This document shows positions 8,893-18,079 of a stretch of 64,000 nucleotides of DNA, piece after piece. Within the stretch, counting starts at the first letter, position 1. Each line of letters begins with the position of its first letter. The position numbers and the translations under genes were made by a program. The DNA is taken from assembly GCF_003054445.1 (NCBI RefSeq), contig NC_042507.1, positions 248,001 through 312,000 on the forward strand, written 5' to 3'. This stretch comes from Pichia kudriavzevii. Its lineage: Eukaryota; Ascomycota; Pichiomycetes; Pichiales; Pichiaceae. The notes under the pieces were generated by a model. That model was not told the DNA's origin and did not search any database. It saw only the letters and a program-made list of their open reading frames with translations.

Positions 8893-10290
8893 TTAATTTA
8901 CAGTAGTTGTATCTTGTTTTAAGGAGACAAATGGTAAACCCTTTGATCTTAAATCATTAGCATATTTTATCAAATCATGGAATCTTTGCTTCTTTAATTC
9001 TAGCGTTTTCACTCTGAGGTCCTTCATATGATCATCCCAGTAGGATGCAACAAAGCCTTCATCAGCTGTGCTCTGGACCAATTCATACATTTCATTGCAG
9101 TATTCGGCATCTTTTAAGTTGCCCATAATGTGAAAGCTGGAACCTTCACCACGTTCAGCAACTTCTCTTGCATAGTCTGCATTCATCTCTTCAGTTGATG
9201 GAAGCTGCAGTCTACCCGATAGAATTCTAGCCACATATTGACCTTGGGCTTCGGCAAATGGGAATGGAATAATTGACTTTGGAATACCCGCCAATACAAG
9301 CGATGGATCTGGAATGTAGAACAGCTGCTTGTAGAGATGCTTCAAGTTGGAACCGTCAGTAATGACAGCGTTTGGACCAGACATGTAGGATTTCAAAAAT
9401 GGGATTTCATATAGGTAACCAGTACAGAATAGGATTTTATCAATATTTGAAATGACCTTACCAGATGCTGTTACAACAGACCTATTATTTTCAAAATCGT
9501 ACTTAACAATACGATCGACTTGTTCGGTTTGGTCTTCGACAATTCCCTTAAACATTGGTTCAGTTGCACATGACATTGTGATACTTTTGGCAACGGTTAA
9601 CAACTGAGTAGAAATATCAATACCAGAGGCGGAATTACCGATTATCAGCACCTTTTGATCCTTATAGTTATCGACATCATTATAATACTTGGCGTGAGAG
9701 ACAGAGGTTGGGTCATTCTTAAACCAGTTTAAGAGTCCTTCGGTTTTTGGAACAAACGGAGTATCAAAATGGCCATGGGCAAGGATAACTTTATCGTATA
9801 CTAAAGAGTCGGAATTGTCCTTTAGCTTGATTTCCCAAGTATTGTTATTTTGGTTTTTCAGCAAAGATGAAACTTTAGAGTTGAATTTGAAATTAACAAA
9901 GTCAGGTACTGTTTTCTGGTACTCCACCAAATAGTTTAAAACTTCAGTTCTATTTGGGAATGTGTTTGAGTTTTCAGGTAATGGATAATCCTTGTATCTC
10001 ATCATCTGTTTGACAATGTTGGTTTCAGTATACTTGTACATTGGAGATAGATGGGGGTCATTATCTGTAACTTTCAAAGCTCTAGGATTAGTCTTTGATT
10101 CAGATAAGGAAAAAGTCACGTTGGACTTATCACCGGTATGGTTCCACAAACCACCTGCTTGTGGACGTCTCTCAAAGACATCGATGGTTTTGAATATTTC
10201 CTTGGCGTTTGGTTCAGCTGCAATAGCCTTGGCAAATCCTAAACCTATAGGACCCGCACCAATGATGGCAATTCTTGGAACAGCACTCAT
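8893..10290 (-). CDS. Flavin-containing monooxygenase (FMO1-like)
   Basis: 465 residues. The FAD-binding motif IIGAGPIGLG lies at 9-18 and the NADPH-binding motif LIIGNSASGID at about 217-227. Between them is LAHGHFDTPFVP, an FMO-type FxGxxxH-like signature with L in place of F. FERRPQAGGLWNHTG near residue 40 is the usual FMO/BVMO flavin-contact segment. Yeast Fmo1 (432 residues) oxidises thiols such as glutathione and cysteine and helps keep the ER oxidising. The substrate here could differ, because the family is broad. No membrane anchor is seen. Divergent with CFD1 across 770 bp. Start at the first ATG. Confidence 0.8.
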   Translation of the reverse strand: MSAVPRIAIIGAGPIGLGFAKAIAAEPNAKEIFKTIDVFERRPQAGGLWNHTGDKSNVTFSLSESKTNPRALKVTDNDPHLSPMYKYTETNIVKQMMRYKDYPLPENSNTFPNRTEVLNYLVEYQKTVPDFVNFKFNSKVSSLLKNQNNNTWEIKLKDNSDSLVYDKVILAHGHFDTPFVPKTEGLLNWFKNDPTSVSHAKYYNDVDNYKDQKVLIIGNSASGIDISTQLLTVAKSITMSCATEPMFKGIVEDQTEQVDRIVKYDFENNRSVVTASGKVISNIDKILFCTGYLYEIPFLKSYMSGPNAVITDGSNLKHLYKQLFYIPDPSLVLAGIPKSIIPFPFAEAQGQYVARILSGRLQLPSTEEMNADYAREVAERGEGSSFHIMGNLKDAEYCNEMYELVQSTADEGFVASYWDDHMKDLRVKTLELKKQRFHDLIKYANDLRSKGLPFVSLKQDTTTVN

Positions 10291-11060
10291 TTGAATTTGA
10301 TTTATTGATGACTTGAAACTGCAAATTCTTAAATCCGCTTTTATTAGTAATGGAATCTGGAGGAGTGGGGAAAATGGAAACTCTCTACAGAAATGGAACC
10401 AAGTAAATCAGCAACTAATATTTAGAGGGGAGAACAGCTATCTAATAAATGGAAGTGACTACAAGCTGGAAAAGCAGATGAAGAAATCAGACGACAAGTA
10501 AAATTAAATAAGGAACAAGCATAAATCAACAAACAGGGAAACTGATGTACATTCATGGAGTTTAAGATTTTTCAAACCTTTGCTGTCGTTCCACTAGAAC
10601 TTGTATTCCCATTCTTCGACAAGCAATGAGATCCTAATAATAAGAAAAAGATGCAAAAGCATGAATTGAACATATTACAATGTACCTCCGCAAAACCTTT
10701 TACTTGTTTAGGAAATTGCACAGCGCGCACGTGACTTTGCGCAATCTTTATATGAAAAAAAAAAAATACTGCTCATTCTTATTAACGTCTATGTTTTTCT
10801 ATTCTTCACTTTAACGTTCGGTTGTATTTCCACTTTTTTCTCCATTTTCAGCGTGAGCATGAATTTGCAAAAAAAAAAAAAAACAAAAAAAAAACCCACC
10901 TTATTTTTTGATTTTTCCATTATTTTCCAGTTTTTGGACTGTTTCCTAATCAAACGAGGCAAAATTTCCCTATTGAGTATTTAGACTCCCATTTATCTTA
11001 TATTGAGATTTTCCATTTAGAATCAACTACTTAAAACAAGCACAAGGCACACCATAGTCC
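10291..11060. promoter_or_regulatory. Divergent promoter region FMO / CFD1
   Basis: 770 bp. A CACGTG E-box (10728-10733, Cbf1-type) lies in a GC-rich patch within otherwise AT-rich DNA, followed by several poly(A) and poly(T) runs (10756, 10870-10895) of the kind that exclude nucleosomes. A 62-codon frame at 10313-10501 has no recognisable features and I do not call it. Confidence 0.5.
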
Positions 11061-11909
11061 ATGAATACACTAGAGGAGAAACCACGTTCATTGAAGGGTG
11101 TCAAACACATCATTCTCGTTCTATCGGGAAAAGGAGGTGTTGGAAAATCGTCTGTCACGACACAATTATCTCTCACGTTGGCTAATGAGGGCTATAAGGT
11201 TGGTGTTCTGGACATTGACCTAACAGGACCTTCGTTACCGCGTATGTTTGGCATAGAGAATAGCAAGATCCACCAGGCAGAAAATGGATGGGTTCCTGTA
11301 CATATGCCTGTTAGTTCAGAGCCAGGGTGTGCCAATATGAAGTTGATGTCCTTGGGGTTCTTGCTTACTAATCGAGGCGACTCGATTGTATGGAGAGGCC
11401 CCAAGAAGACAGGGATGATACGCCAGTTTTTCAAGGATGTCATTTGGGGGGAATTGGATTATTTGATCATCGATACCCCGCCAGGTACTTCGGACGAACA
11501 TATTGCAATAGCTGAGGAATTGAACAAATGTCCCGAGTTAATCGATGGTGCAGTCATTGTGACTACACCTCAGTTGGTTTCTGTTAACGATGTTAGAAAA
11601 GAAATCAACTTCTGTGAAAAGGCTGCATTCAAGATCTTGGGTGTCATTGAAAACATGTCTGGATTTATTTGCCCCCATTGTGCCGAATGCACCAATATTT
11701 TTTCTAAAGGAGGAGGCGAAAAACTAGCAAAGGAATTGAACTTGGAGTTTTTAGGTGCCATTCCTATAGACCCTACCTTTGTCGATATGATTGAAAACCA
11801 AGGGACGCTAAAGAAGGAGAAAAATGAAACCCTATGTGAATTGTATGCACATTCAAAAATGTCTCCGCTATTCAAATCTGTTGTGGAACAGATTACAGAA
11901 AGTGATTAA
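11061..11909 (+). CDS. CFD1: Cytosolic Fe-S cluster assembly ATPase CFD1
   Basis: 282 residues. The MRP/Nbp35 P-loop NTPase has the deviant Walker A SGKGGVGKSS (about 22-31), VLDIDLTGPSLPRMFG, WRGPKKTGMIRQF, and Walker B-like IIDTPPGTSDEH. A C-terminal ICPHCAEC holds the CxxC that bridges the labile 4Fe-4S cluster with Nbp35. It lacks the N-terminal four-Cys ferredoxin-like motif of Nbp35, which fixes it as Cfd1 (293 residues in Saccharomyces). It acts in the cytosol as a scaffold heterotetramer at the start of the CIA pathway. The Leu of VLDID is encoded by CTG, so this genome does not read CTG as Ser. Start at the first ATG. Confidence 0.93.
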   Translation: MNTLEEKPRSLKGVKHIILVLSGKGGVGKSSVTTQLSLTLANEGYKVGVLDIDLTGPSLPRMFGIENSKIHQAENGWVPVHMPVSSEPGCANMKLMSLGFLLTNRGDSIVWRGPKKTGMIRQFFKDVIWGELDYLIIDTPPGTSDEHIAIAEELNKCPELIDGAVIVTTPQLVSVNDVRKEINFCEKAAFKILGVIENMSGFICPHCAECTNIFSKGGGEKLAKELNLEFLGAIPIDPTFVDMIENQGTLKKEKNETLCELYAHSKMSPLFKSVVEQITESD

Positions 11910-12014
11910 TTACACCACTGCAAACTTATTGGCTTGCGTGTTTTCAAATGTTATAATTATATTTGTATATGTTCAATTCTACAAACTAGCCGTTCCTAGG
12001 TATGAGTGTTTTCA

Positions 12015-13055
12015 TCAATCAACATGGACGATCTTCTTTAATTCGTCAACTAATGCATCCACACTCTCATCACTTGGATTACAGTTATCGTTACCAAGTG
12101 ATGAAGTACCATAACCAGGTTTTGTAGTAATCACCTCATCCGTGATCGTGCATGCAGGTAATGGGTCTCTTCGGCCAATCATAAACAGTATCGGATTACT
12201 GACATCCTTAGAAATCATGTTTCCTCTTAAATTGCATATAGACGTGTTTGTCGATGATGAATTTATGGTAATAGAGTTTCGTGCTTGCTCAATCTTTTTC
12301 GTAATAAGCTCTTTCTCTATTTCTTGATATTGCTCCAGTTTTTCAGTGGGTATCTTAGATCTTGGAGACGCAAAATCACTTTTAACCTGCGATTTCTTTG
12401 GTGTAGATTTCTGCGAAGGAGAGATGGATTTTATAGATGTTTTTGTTGTAGCTTTTGTCTGTTCCCTCCTATTTTGCTTCTTTAATATTTTCATTCCGTA
12501 GTTGAAAAGATTTTCATAATGTACTTTGTTAGAACTCTTGTCATCAAACAATCTCTCTCTTTTGTTGATACTTAACTCAAGCCTTTGAAGCCTTGTAATC
12601 ATTTCATCAAGACGCCTCTTCTGCACCGCCGAATTTTCAACAAGTTCAACAAGGGTATCATCAATTTTCTTGAAAGTTTGAAACTTATTGTTTTCATCTT
12701 TATTAACTCCAAACATAGACATTCCCAAACCTAAGGATTTCTTCTTTGTTTGTTTGTCACTTGCTTGGTCCTCAAGTTCCAATATCTGAGCATCTGATAT
12801 ATCTTCACTTCGGATATTATGTACGACGTCATAAACTTCCTTTACGTTTTCCAGCTTATCTGCCAATTCATGTTCAACGCTGACTAAGGACGTCAGTTGT
12901 TCTGTCAAGTCTTTGTTATACAAATCAATTGTCTTGATTACGGAATCATTTAGACGTTGAAGATCATCATGTCCACTTTCTGAATTTGAAAGAATGTGAG
13001 AAAGTCCAAAACTCCTCTCCGGGGGTAACTTGGTTTTTGGGAAAGCCTTTGGCAT
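12015..13055 (-). CDS. Unidentified coiled-coil protein
   Basis: 346 residues, not recognised. Residues about 30-105 and 120-200 look like amphipathic coiled-coil helices rich in E, K, D and L (for example LVSVEHELADKLENVKEV and RRLDEMITRLQRLELSIN). A basic Ser/Thr/Lys-rich linker (about 205-240, with SPSQKSTPKK and SPRSK) has several possible CDK-type SP/TP sites. The C-terminus is acidic. No enzyme motif or membrane segment is visible. The gene ends about 100 bp from the CFD1 stop (convergent) and diverges from EIS1. The composition would suit a scaffold or adaptor, but no function can be claimed. It starts at the first ATG after the stop. Confidence 0.7.
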   Translation of the reverse strand: MPKAFPKTKLPPERSFGLSHILSNSESGHDDLQRLNDSVIKTIDLYNKDLTEQLTSLVSVEHELADKLENVKEVYDVVHNIRSEDISDAQILELEDQASDKQTKKKSLGLGMSMFGVNKDENNKFQTFKKIDDTLVELVENSAVQKRRLDEMITRLQRLELSINKRERLFDDKSSNKVHYENLFNYGMKILKKQNRREQTKATTKTSIKSISPSQKSTPKKSQVKSDFASPRSKIPTEKLEQYQEIEKELITKKIEQARNSITINSSSTNTSICNLRGNMISKDVSNPILFMIGRRDPLPACTITDEVITTKPGYGTSSLGNDNCNPSDESVDALVDELKKIVHVD

Positions 13056-13324
13056 CCTGCACCATTAAACTATAAAGCAATATATATGTACCTATGGAAA
13101 CCTCTTTTTTTAGTTTGCCATATGTAATTAAGGGATCACCTTGTTGATATGTGAAGTCCTGATTAGGAAATACCCAATTTCCCTTTTTGGTCGCGCTGTT
13201 GCGTTTTCTTCTATCAGTGAATGGAAGTGGGGGTTAGGAGAGGGCTGGATACTTCTACTACTATGATCTTCTTTGTTAACCTCAATAAAAGGCAAAGAGT
13301 TGTTTATCTGGAACTGACAAGAAC

Positions 13325-16300
13325 ATGTCTGATCATAACCAAACTCAATTGCATAAGACCGCCACTATTTCGTCCAAGGAATGGGTTTCACCTTTTAGGG
13401 CCAGCGGTGGGAAAAATGTAAAGGCAGAAAAACTGGCTACTTTGGAAACTGCTGAGGATGAAAGCAGGAAGATTCCTAACAAAGGTGAAACTGTTGATGC
13501 TGGTGTTGCTACACAGAAAGAACTACAAAAGGATGAAGAGGCTGAATCCGAGGAAGCCCTTGAAACTGAAGAGCCATTAATCAAAACTGAAGAAAGTGAC
13601 ATTGATGATGATGCTGAAGACGAGGAACCCCTAGAAAACCAAGAAGCAGCTGCAATTGAGAAGGAGCAGAACGAAGAAGAAGAAGAGGAAGCTTTCAAGC
13701 CAGCTACAGATTCCGAAGATGCTAGCCAGGTTGCAGAGGAAGTCGTTCTTCCAAATGCAAGAGACGCAAAAGTGAGTGAGCCAGCTGCAACTGAAGAGAG
13801 CAAAGCTCCTGCTAAGGAAGTCAAGCCAGCTCTCCAGGAAATACCTCAAAATATCAAAAAGAAACCAAAAATGTTGGGAAGATACAAGGAGAATTTTAAC
13901 ATTGCAAGTCAAGTTATGAACAAAAACCACATTGAATATCTCGATCGCCGTATTGATTTAGGTGCAGGCTTAGTACTGACCGAACAGCAAATCTATGATT
14001 TGGCAAAAAAGAAGCTTGAGCCACTGATGAAGCAGATCGACAACAGGGTTGCTGAAAATAATGCAAGAGATGCAGAAAAGGCTGCTAAAATTGAGGAAGG
14101 TATTAGAAAGAAAGATGAAGCTGTTGTTGCTCAAAGCCTCGCTTCCTATAAATCTATCATTGAAAACAAGAAGAAAGAAGTTCAAGCTGAACATGATAAT
14201 AAGTTTAAAGAATTGGAAGACAAAGCTGCTAAATCAAAAGAAGATTATGAAAAATATCTTGAAGATGAGAAAGACGGTATTGTTAAAGATGACGAAGACT
14301 CGAAAAAAGCGGAAGAAAAGGCAGTTGATGATCATCTTGAAAACAAGAAAAAGCTTCTAACTGACTATTTTGAAACCAAGGAAAACAAGGCCAAGGAATT
14401 AGAAGAAGTTAAAACCAAGCAAACGGAAGAGTCAAATTTGATTGAGAAATTCGATAAAGACACTTCTGATTTGAGAGAAAATTATCCTAACTTACAATCA
14501 AAACTTGAAGCTAAGAAAGCAGAATTGGAAGAATTGATCAAAAAGTCTGAAGCTCTTGTTAAAGAAAAACACGAGAAGCACGAAAGCCACCGGAAAGCTG
14601 TTTACAGAAAGAAAGTTGCTGACAGATCTTTCAACATTATCAATTCAACATACAGCAAAGCTGCTGCCAATGTGGCTCTATTAGGTACTCAAATTGGTTT
14701 ACTTGAAAACAGGTTTAATGCACACTCAACCAAGATTGAGCACTTGAATACTGCTGGAAAGGAAAGACTGGTAAACAAGAAGGCTGATGCATCCAAAGCA
14801 GCTGATACTTGGGACCAACATCTTTCTCAGGTTCGTCTAGAAGAAGCTCAGAAGCAAGAACAAATCAGAATAGCAGCAGAGGAAGAAAGAAAGAGAATTG
14901 AACTGGAAAAGAAAGAGGAAGAAGAAAGACTTGCAAAAGAGAAAGAGGAGGAAGAAGCGAGATTAGCCAAGGAAAAGGAAGAGGAAGAGGCGAGACTAGC
15001 TAAGGAGAAAGAGGAAGAAGAAGCTAGATTAGCTAAAGAGAAGGAAGAAGCTCGGTTATTAGCTGAAAAGAAGAAGAAAGAGGAGGAAGAAGAAGCTGCC
15101 AGAGTCGCAGAAGAAGTCCAGAGACTCAAGAGACTGAATTCTTTGAAGGAAGAGAAAATTGCTTTACAAAAGAAGTTGGAAGAACAAAAGAAAGCCGAAC
15201 TAGCAGCAGGCTCGAAGAAGGAAAAATCATCTAACGTCGGTACAGCAGCTATTGCAGCTGGTGGGGCAGCTTTAGGTGCTACTGGTGCTGCAATTGGCGC
15301 TACTATTGGTGGAGTCTCTTCGGGTGCAGGTAATGCAGTTGCCGGTGTTACTTCAAATTTACCAACGATGGGAAAGACGCTTGATCCATTCAAGAATTTC
15401 TCTACAGATGCATCAGAAACTTCATATCAAGATGAATTGAAGAATTCAACTGCAAACACTTCATCTGCTATGGAAAAATCTCTCAATCCGTTTTATACTG
15501 GCGACTTCAATGATAAGGATGATTTACCTTCTACTATCCACGAGGAGGAGCACTCTCAACATACTTCGGAATTACCGAAGGGTGAAAAGAAAGATGTTGA
15601 TGGAAATGTGGAAGAAGTTGTCCAAGAAAGTAAACCTGAAGGAGATTCAAAAACAGTTGATAATGAGGTAGAGATTCCAACTACTTCTTCCACAGCAGCA
15701 GCACCTGTTGCAAACAGGAGAAGGTCGATGGTTGAAGAGGCTTTAGCGCATAAAACGCCGGAGGAATTGGCAAAGATTAATGTTCCCCTAGAGCAGCAAG
15801 TCAAGTTGTCTCCTAAAAAGACTTCTGTGAAGGAGCCAGCAAGTCCAGCGCCAAGATCAAGGTCTGGCTCATTCTTCAAAAGAAGAAACTCTCTTTCCCG
15901 AACCAACTCTATCAAGGCGGACAACTCCAAACAAACCCAGTCACGTTCTAGAAGAAATTCAACTGCAAGCAGTTCATCCAAATCAGCTACACCAGTCTCT
16001 GCACCCGTTACAAAGAGCCCTGTCAAGGCCAAGTCGCCTACTGCAAGCTCAACACCAATTGAGAAATCCACTGATAAGTTCCCTGAGTCATCAACCGATG
16101 CGAATGCAACAGTGAGAAGTTTAGCACCGTCGGGCCTATCGACTGCCGAAGTATCTGAAGCCAAGGCGGTCAGAATCAACACTGACCATGAAACCCCAAA
16201 GAAGCTAACTAGCAAGGAAGAGAATGACGAAGAAGATGACGTTGACTCAGACTTGGAACCAGCTTCTGTCAATCCTGTTTTCACAGAGAAAATAGGCGGT

Positions 16301-16447
16301 CCTGAAGTTCCTGCATCTACCACGGCTACGAGCGGTGCTCCAGCCAAAATAGAAGAGGACAGTGATGCATATACACTGGAAACAGTAGACAGTGCCGAGT
16401 TCAAGGCCAACAGGGACGATCCAAACTATATGGTTCTCAAGACCTAG
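13325..16447 (+). CDS. EIS1: Eisosome protein EIS1-like
   Basis: 1040 residues, highly charged. A conserved block with YLDRRIDLGAGLVLTEQQIY (about 200-220) followed by LEPLMKQIDNRVAENNARDAEKAA matches the Eis1 segment with NMGGGLFLSPEDI and its following coiled coil. Acidic residues dominate 40-140. A very long helical region (about 240-620) includes a tandem 11-residue EEEARLAKEKE repeat. Gly/Ala-rich (about 640-670) and Ser/Pro-rich basic tracts follow. Eis1 is a peripheral component of eisosomes, the plasma-membrane furrows built by Pil1/Lsp1. It is longer than the Saccharomyces protein (843), mainly by its repeats and C-terminal tail. The start is the ATG at 13325. A 284-codon frame antisense to its C-terminus is a shadow. 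Confidence 0.7.
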   Translation: MSDHNQTQLHKTATISSKEWVSPFRASGGKNVKAEKLATLETAEDESRKIPNKGETVDAGVATQKELQKDEEAESEEALETEEPLIKTEESDIDDDAEDEEPLENQEAAAIEKEQNEEEEEEAFKPATDSEDASQVAEEVVLPNARDAKVSEPAATEESKAPAKEVKPALQEIPQNIKKKPKMLGRYKENFNIASQVMNKNHIEYLDRRIDLGAGLVLTEQQIYDLAKKKLEPLMKQIDNRVAENNARDAEKAAKIEEGIRKKDEAVVAQSLASYKSIIENKKKEVQAEHDNKFKELEDKAAKSKEDYEKYLEDEKDGIVKDDEDSKKAEEKAVDDHLENKKKLLTDYFETKENKAKELEEVKTKQTEESNLIEKFDKDTSDLRENYPNLQSKLEAKKAELEELIKKSEALVKEKHEKHESHRKAVYRKKVADRSFNIINSTYSKAAANVALLGTQIGLLENRFNAHSTKIEHLNTAGKERLVNKKADASKAADTWDQHLSQVRLEEAQKQEQIRIAAEEERKRIELEKKEEEERLAKEKEEEEARLAKEKEEEEARLAKEKEEEEARLAKEKEEARLLAEKKKKEEEEEAARVAEEVQRLKRLNSLKEEKIALQKKLEEQKKAELAAGSKKEKSSNVGTAAIAAGGAALGATGAAIGATIGGVSSGAGNAVAGVTSNLPTMGKTLDPFKNFSTDASETSYQDELKNSTANTSSAMEKSLNPFYTGDFNDKDDLPSTIHEEEHSQHTSELPKGEKKDVDGNVEEVVQESKPEGDSKTVDNEVEIPTTSSTAAAPVANRRRSMVEEALAHKTPEELAKINVPLEQQVKLSPKKTSVKEPASPAPRSRSGSFFKRRNSLSRTNSIKADNSKQTQSRSRRNSTASSSSKSATPVSAPVTKSPVKAKSPTASSTPIEKSTDKFPESSTDANATVRSLAPSGLSTAEVSEAKAVRINTDHETPKKLTSKEENDEEDDVDSDLEPASVNPVFTEKIGGPEVPASTTATSGAPAKIEEDSDAYTLETVDSAEFKANRDDPNYMVLKT
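14920..15060 (+). repeat. Tandem 33-bp coding repeat in EIS1
   Basis: About four copies of an 11-residue unit EEEARLAKEKE (first copy EEERLAKEKEE) around residues 533-578. The copies differ at synonymous sites (AGA, CGA, GCA, GCC, GCT codons vary), so they are not very recent. Alternating runs of E and K/R favour a stable single helix or hendecad coiled coil. Confidence 0.85.
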
Positions 16448-16771
16448 GTGAATTCCTACTGCAGTGAGGTGAGAGTTACGTTTACTTCTTTTTTTTTGTA
16501 CCCCTCTATTCTATTCTTTTTATTATCATTATTATTTTGAGTACTTTATTGTTCAATCGTTTATTATGTTATATAGTAATATCCTTTGTACCACTAGGTA
16601 TGATTTAATTTTTTCTTGATCATGCAAGACGTATAGTTGAGAGAAATATCAGTTCACAGGCGAGAATTGGAACCACCATGAAAGTTTTACCAAGCTAAAG
16701 AATAGACGATCCTTTGTTTGGTGACCCTCCCCCCCTCTTTCCCTCCGATTCTTGCACTACAATACAAATAG
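16448..16771. other. Intergenic region EIS1 to YEA4-like
   Basis: 324 bp between two plus-strand genes. T-rich sequence directly after the EIS1 stop (16490-16600) fits a yeast 3' processing region. A C-rich tract (16727-16745) precedes the next start. Nothing else is seen. Confidence 0.4.
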
Positions 16772-17716
16772 ATGATTTTGGCGAGTTCAATTCCAGCATA
16801 TATTGGGTTTATGATAACCGGGTGTTGTTTCAATGTGTTTACATTTGAGAAACTCCTGGAAATTGACAACAAGACCACCAACCTCATTACCTTTGCCCAG
16901 AATATTTTCATTTTCCTGGCAATCTCATTGTATTTGGCATATACCCACTATTGGGACAACCGCAAGGCCAGATTGAGCATAACCTCTTGGAACGTTGCTG
17001 TTCCGATATTGCTGCAAACCCTCGGAGCCAATGTTAACAACTTTGTATTTCAATACAACCTTTCCATGCCGACGCACATCATCATTCGTTCATCTGGAAC
17101 TGTGACCACCCTGTTGCTAGGATGGGTCTTTTTCAACAAAAAGTATACATTGAGACAGATAATTGGCTCGACATTGATTGCAGTGGGGACAGTATTGTTT
17201 ACGTTGAATGCTGGCCAACAGTTGGAATCTTCTTCTCGGAGCAGCATTATGGGTGTGTGTCTCTTGCTAGGGACGACTATTATGAACTCTGGACTATCTT
17301 TATACAAGGAGAGCATTTATACGCGGGACGGAAGCAAGATGGATTGGAAGGGTGCCTTATACTACAATACCGTCTATGGGTTGCTCTTTTACATTCCGCT
17401 CGTTGGAACAATCAAACAGGAGCTTTTGTCTCTATGGAGGAGCAACCAGTCCTTTGGCGAGCTGTTGGGATGGAACCTGGTAACTCAGATGTCATGTATA
17501 CTAGGTGTCAACCTGCTAGTCTTCAAGGTGAGTGCCTTGAGCTTCACCATCATTCTGTTGATACGCAGATTTCTTTCACTGTTTCTCAGCATGTATATAT
17601 TTGAAACCCCCGTGGGGCAGTGGGGTATATTTGGCATTGGCCTGGTAATTCTTGGGTCGTTGACGTATTCGTTAAACAACAACAGGCCTGTATCTGTTGT
17701 GAAGAAAGACCAGTGA
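16772..17716 (+). CDS. UDP-N-acetylglucosamine/nucleotide-sugar transporter, YEA4-like (SLC35B family)
   Basis: 314 residues with about eight to ten hydrophobic segments. NNFVFQYNLSMPTHIIIRSS followed by GWVFFNKKYTLRQIIGS matches the SLC35B4/Yea4 core, in which the segment after TM4 reads NYVFKF...P.HIIIRG and RKKYTLKQ. Yea4 imports UDP-GlcNAc into the ER lumen, where it supports chitin synthesis. The Saccharomyces protein has 342 residues. The translation starts inside a hydrophobic segment (SSIPAYIGFMITGCCFNVF), as is usual for the first helix of this family. The ER-retention tail is not clear; the C-terminus ends in VVKKDQ, a KKxx-like dilysine signal. Start at the first ATG. Confidence 0.78.
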   Translation: MILASSIPAYIGFMITGCCFNVFTFEKLLEIDNKTTNLITFAQNIFIFLAISLYLAYTHYWDNRKARLSITSWNVAVPILLQTLGANVNNFVFQYNLSMPTHIIIRSSGTVTTLLLGWVFFNKKYTLRQIIGSTLIAVGTVLFTLNAGQQLESSSRSSIMGVCLLLGTTIMNSGLSLYKESIYTRDGSKMDWKGALYYNTVYGLLFYIPLVGTIKQELLSLWRSNQSFGELLGWNLVTQMSCILGVNLLVFKVSALSFTIILLIRRFLSLFLSMYIFETPVGQWGIFGIGLVILGSLTYSLNNNRPVSVVKKDQ

Positions 17717-18079
17717 GGATGACGTCAAGAGATTAAAACAAGAAGGTAATTGCTACGCAGATTGTGTCCCTATGCAAGGGCCTGAATTAACCCACTGAAA
17801 TGAACTATATATATATATATATATAAATAAGTACATATGTACGTACTCTATATATGACCGAAGAACCAGGCAAATAAGAACAAAAACAAGAATGAGACAG
17901 GTAAGTACAACAATAAGGACAATAAAGAGACGAATCCTATTTTGATTCGCACCGTGAAATTTGGGACACCATAAAAAAAAAAAAGAAAAAAAACCAGAAG
18001 AACAAAACGGTGTGATAAGTTTCAACAACTTTTACGCTGTCAAATTATTAAGTTGTCTACCGAGAGAACAATCGAGGGG
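17717..18079. other. Intergenic region YEA4-like to COX5-like
   Basis: 363 bp. It contains a (TA)n tract (17805-17825), the palindromic GTACATATGTAC (17831-17842), and two poly(A) runs (about 17973-17992). An ATG followed by GTAAGT at 17892-17906 was weighed as a first exon and not accepted, because no TACTAAC follows. Confidence 0.45.

Noticed and set aside
10313-10501. 62-codon frame in the FMO/CFD1 promoter
   Set aside because: No features, and length expected by chance.
14848-15393. 181-codon antisense frame in the EIS1 repeat
   Set aside because: Composed of Ser/Phe runs that come from reading GAA/AAG repeats backwards.
15556-16410. 284-codon open frame antisense to the EIS1 C-terminus
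   Set aside because: Its Ser/Val/Leu-rich translation is the mirror of the Glu/Ser/Pro-rich EIS1 code; no motif and no separate promoter.
17805-17825. (TA)n tract as a possible element or origin
   Set aside because: Simple microsatellite; nothing around it marks a replication origin that can be recognised in this clade.
17892-18019. ATGAGACAG with GTAAGT as a possible first exon of the COX5-like gene, spliced to 18020 or 18053
   Set aside because: Frame would fit, but there is no TACTAAC branch site, which all three supported introns in the window have. The ATG at 18080 already gives a good presequence. RNA reads could overturn this.
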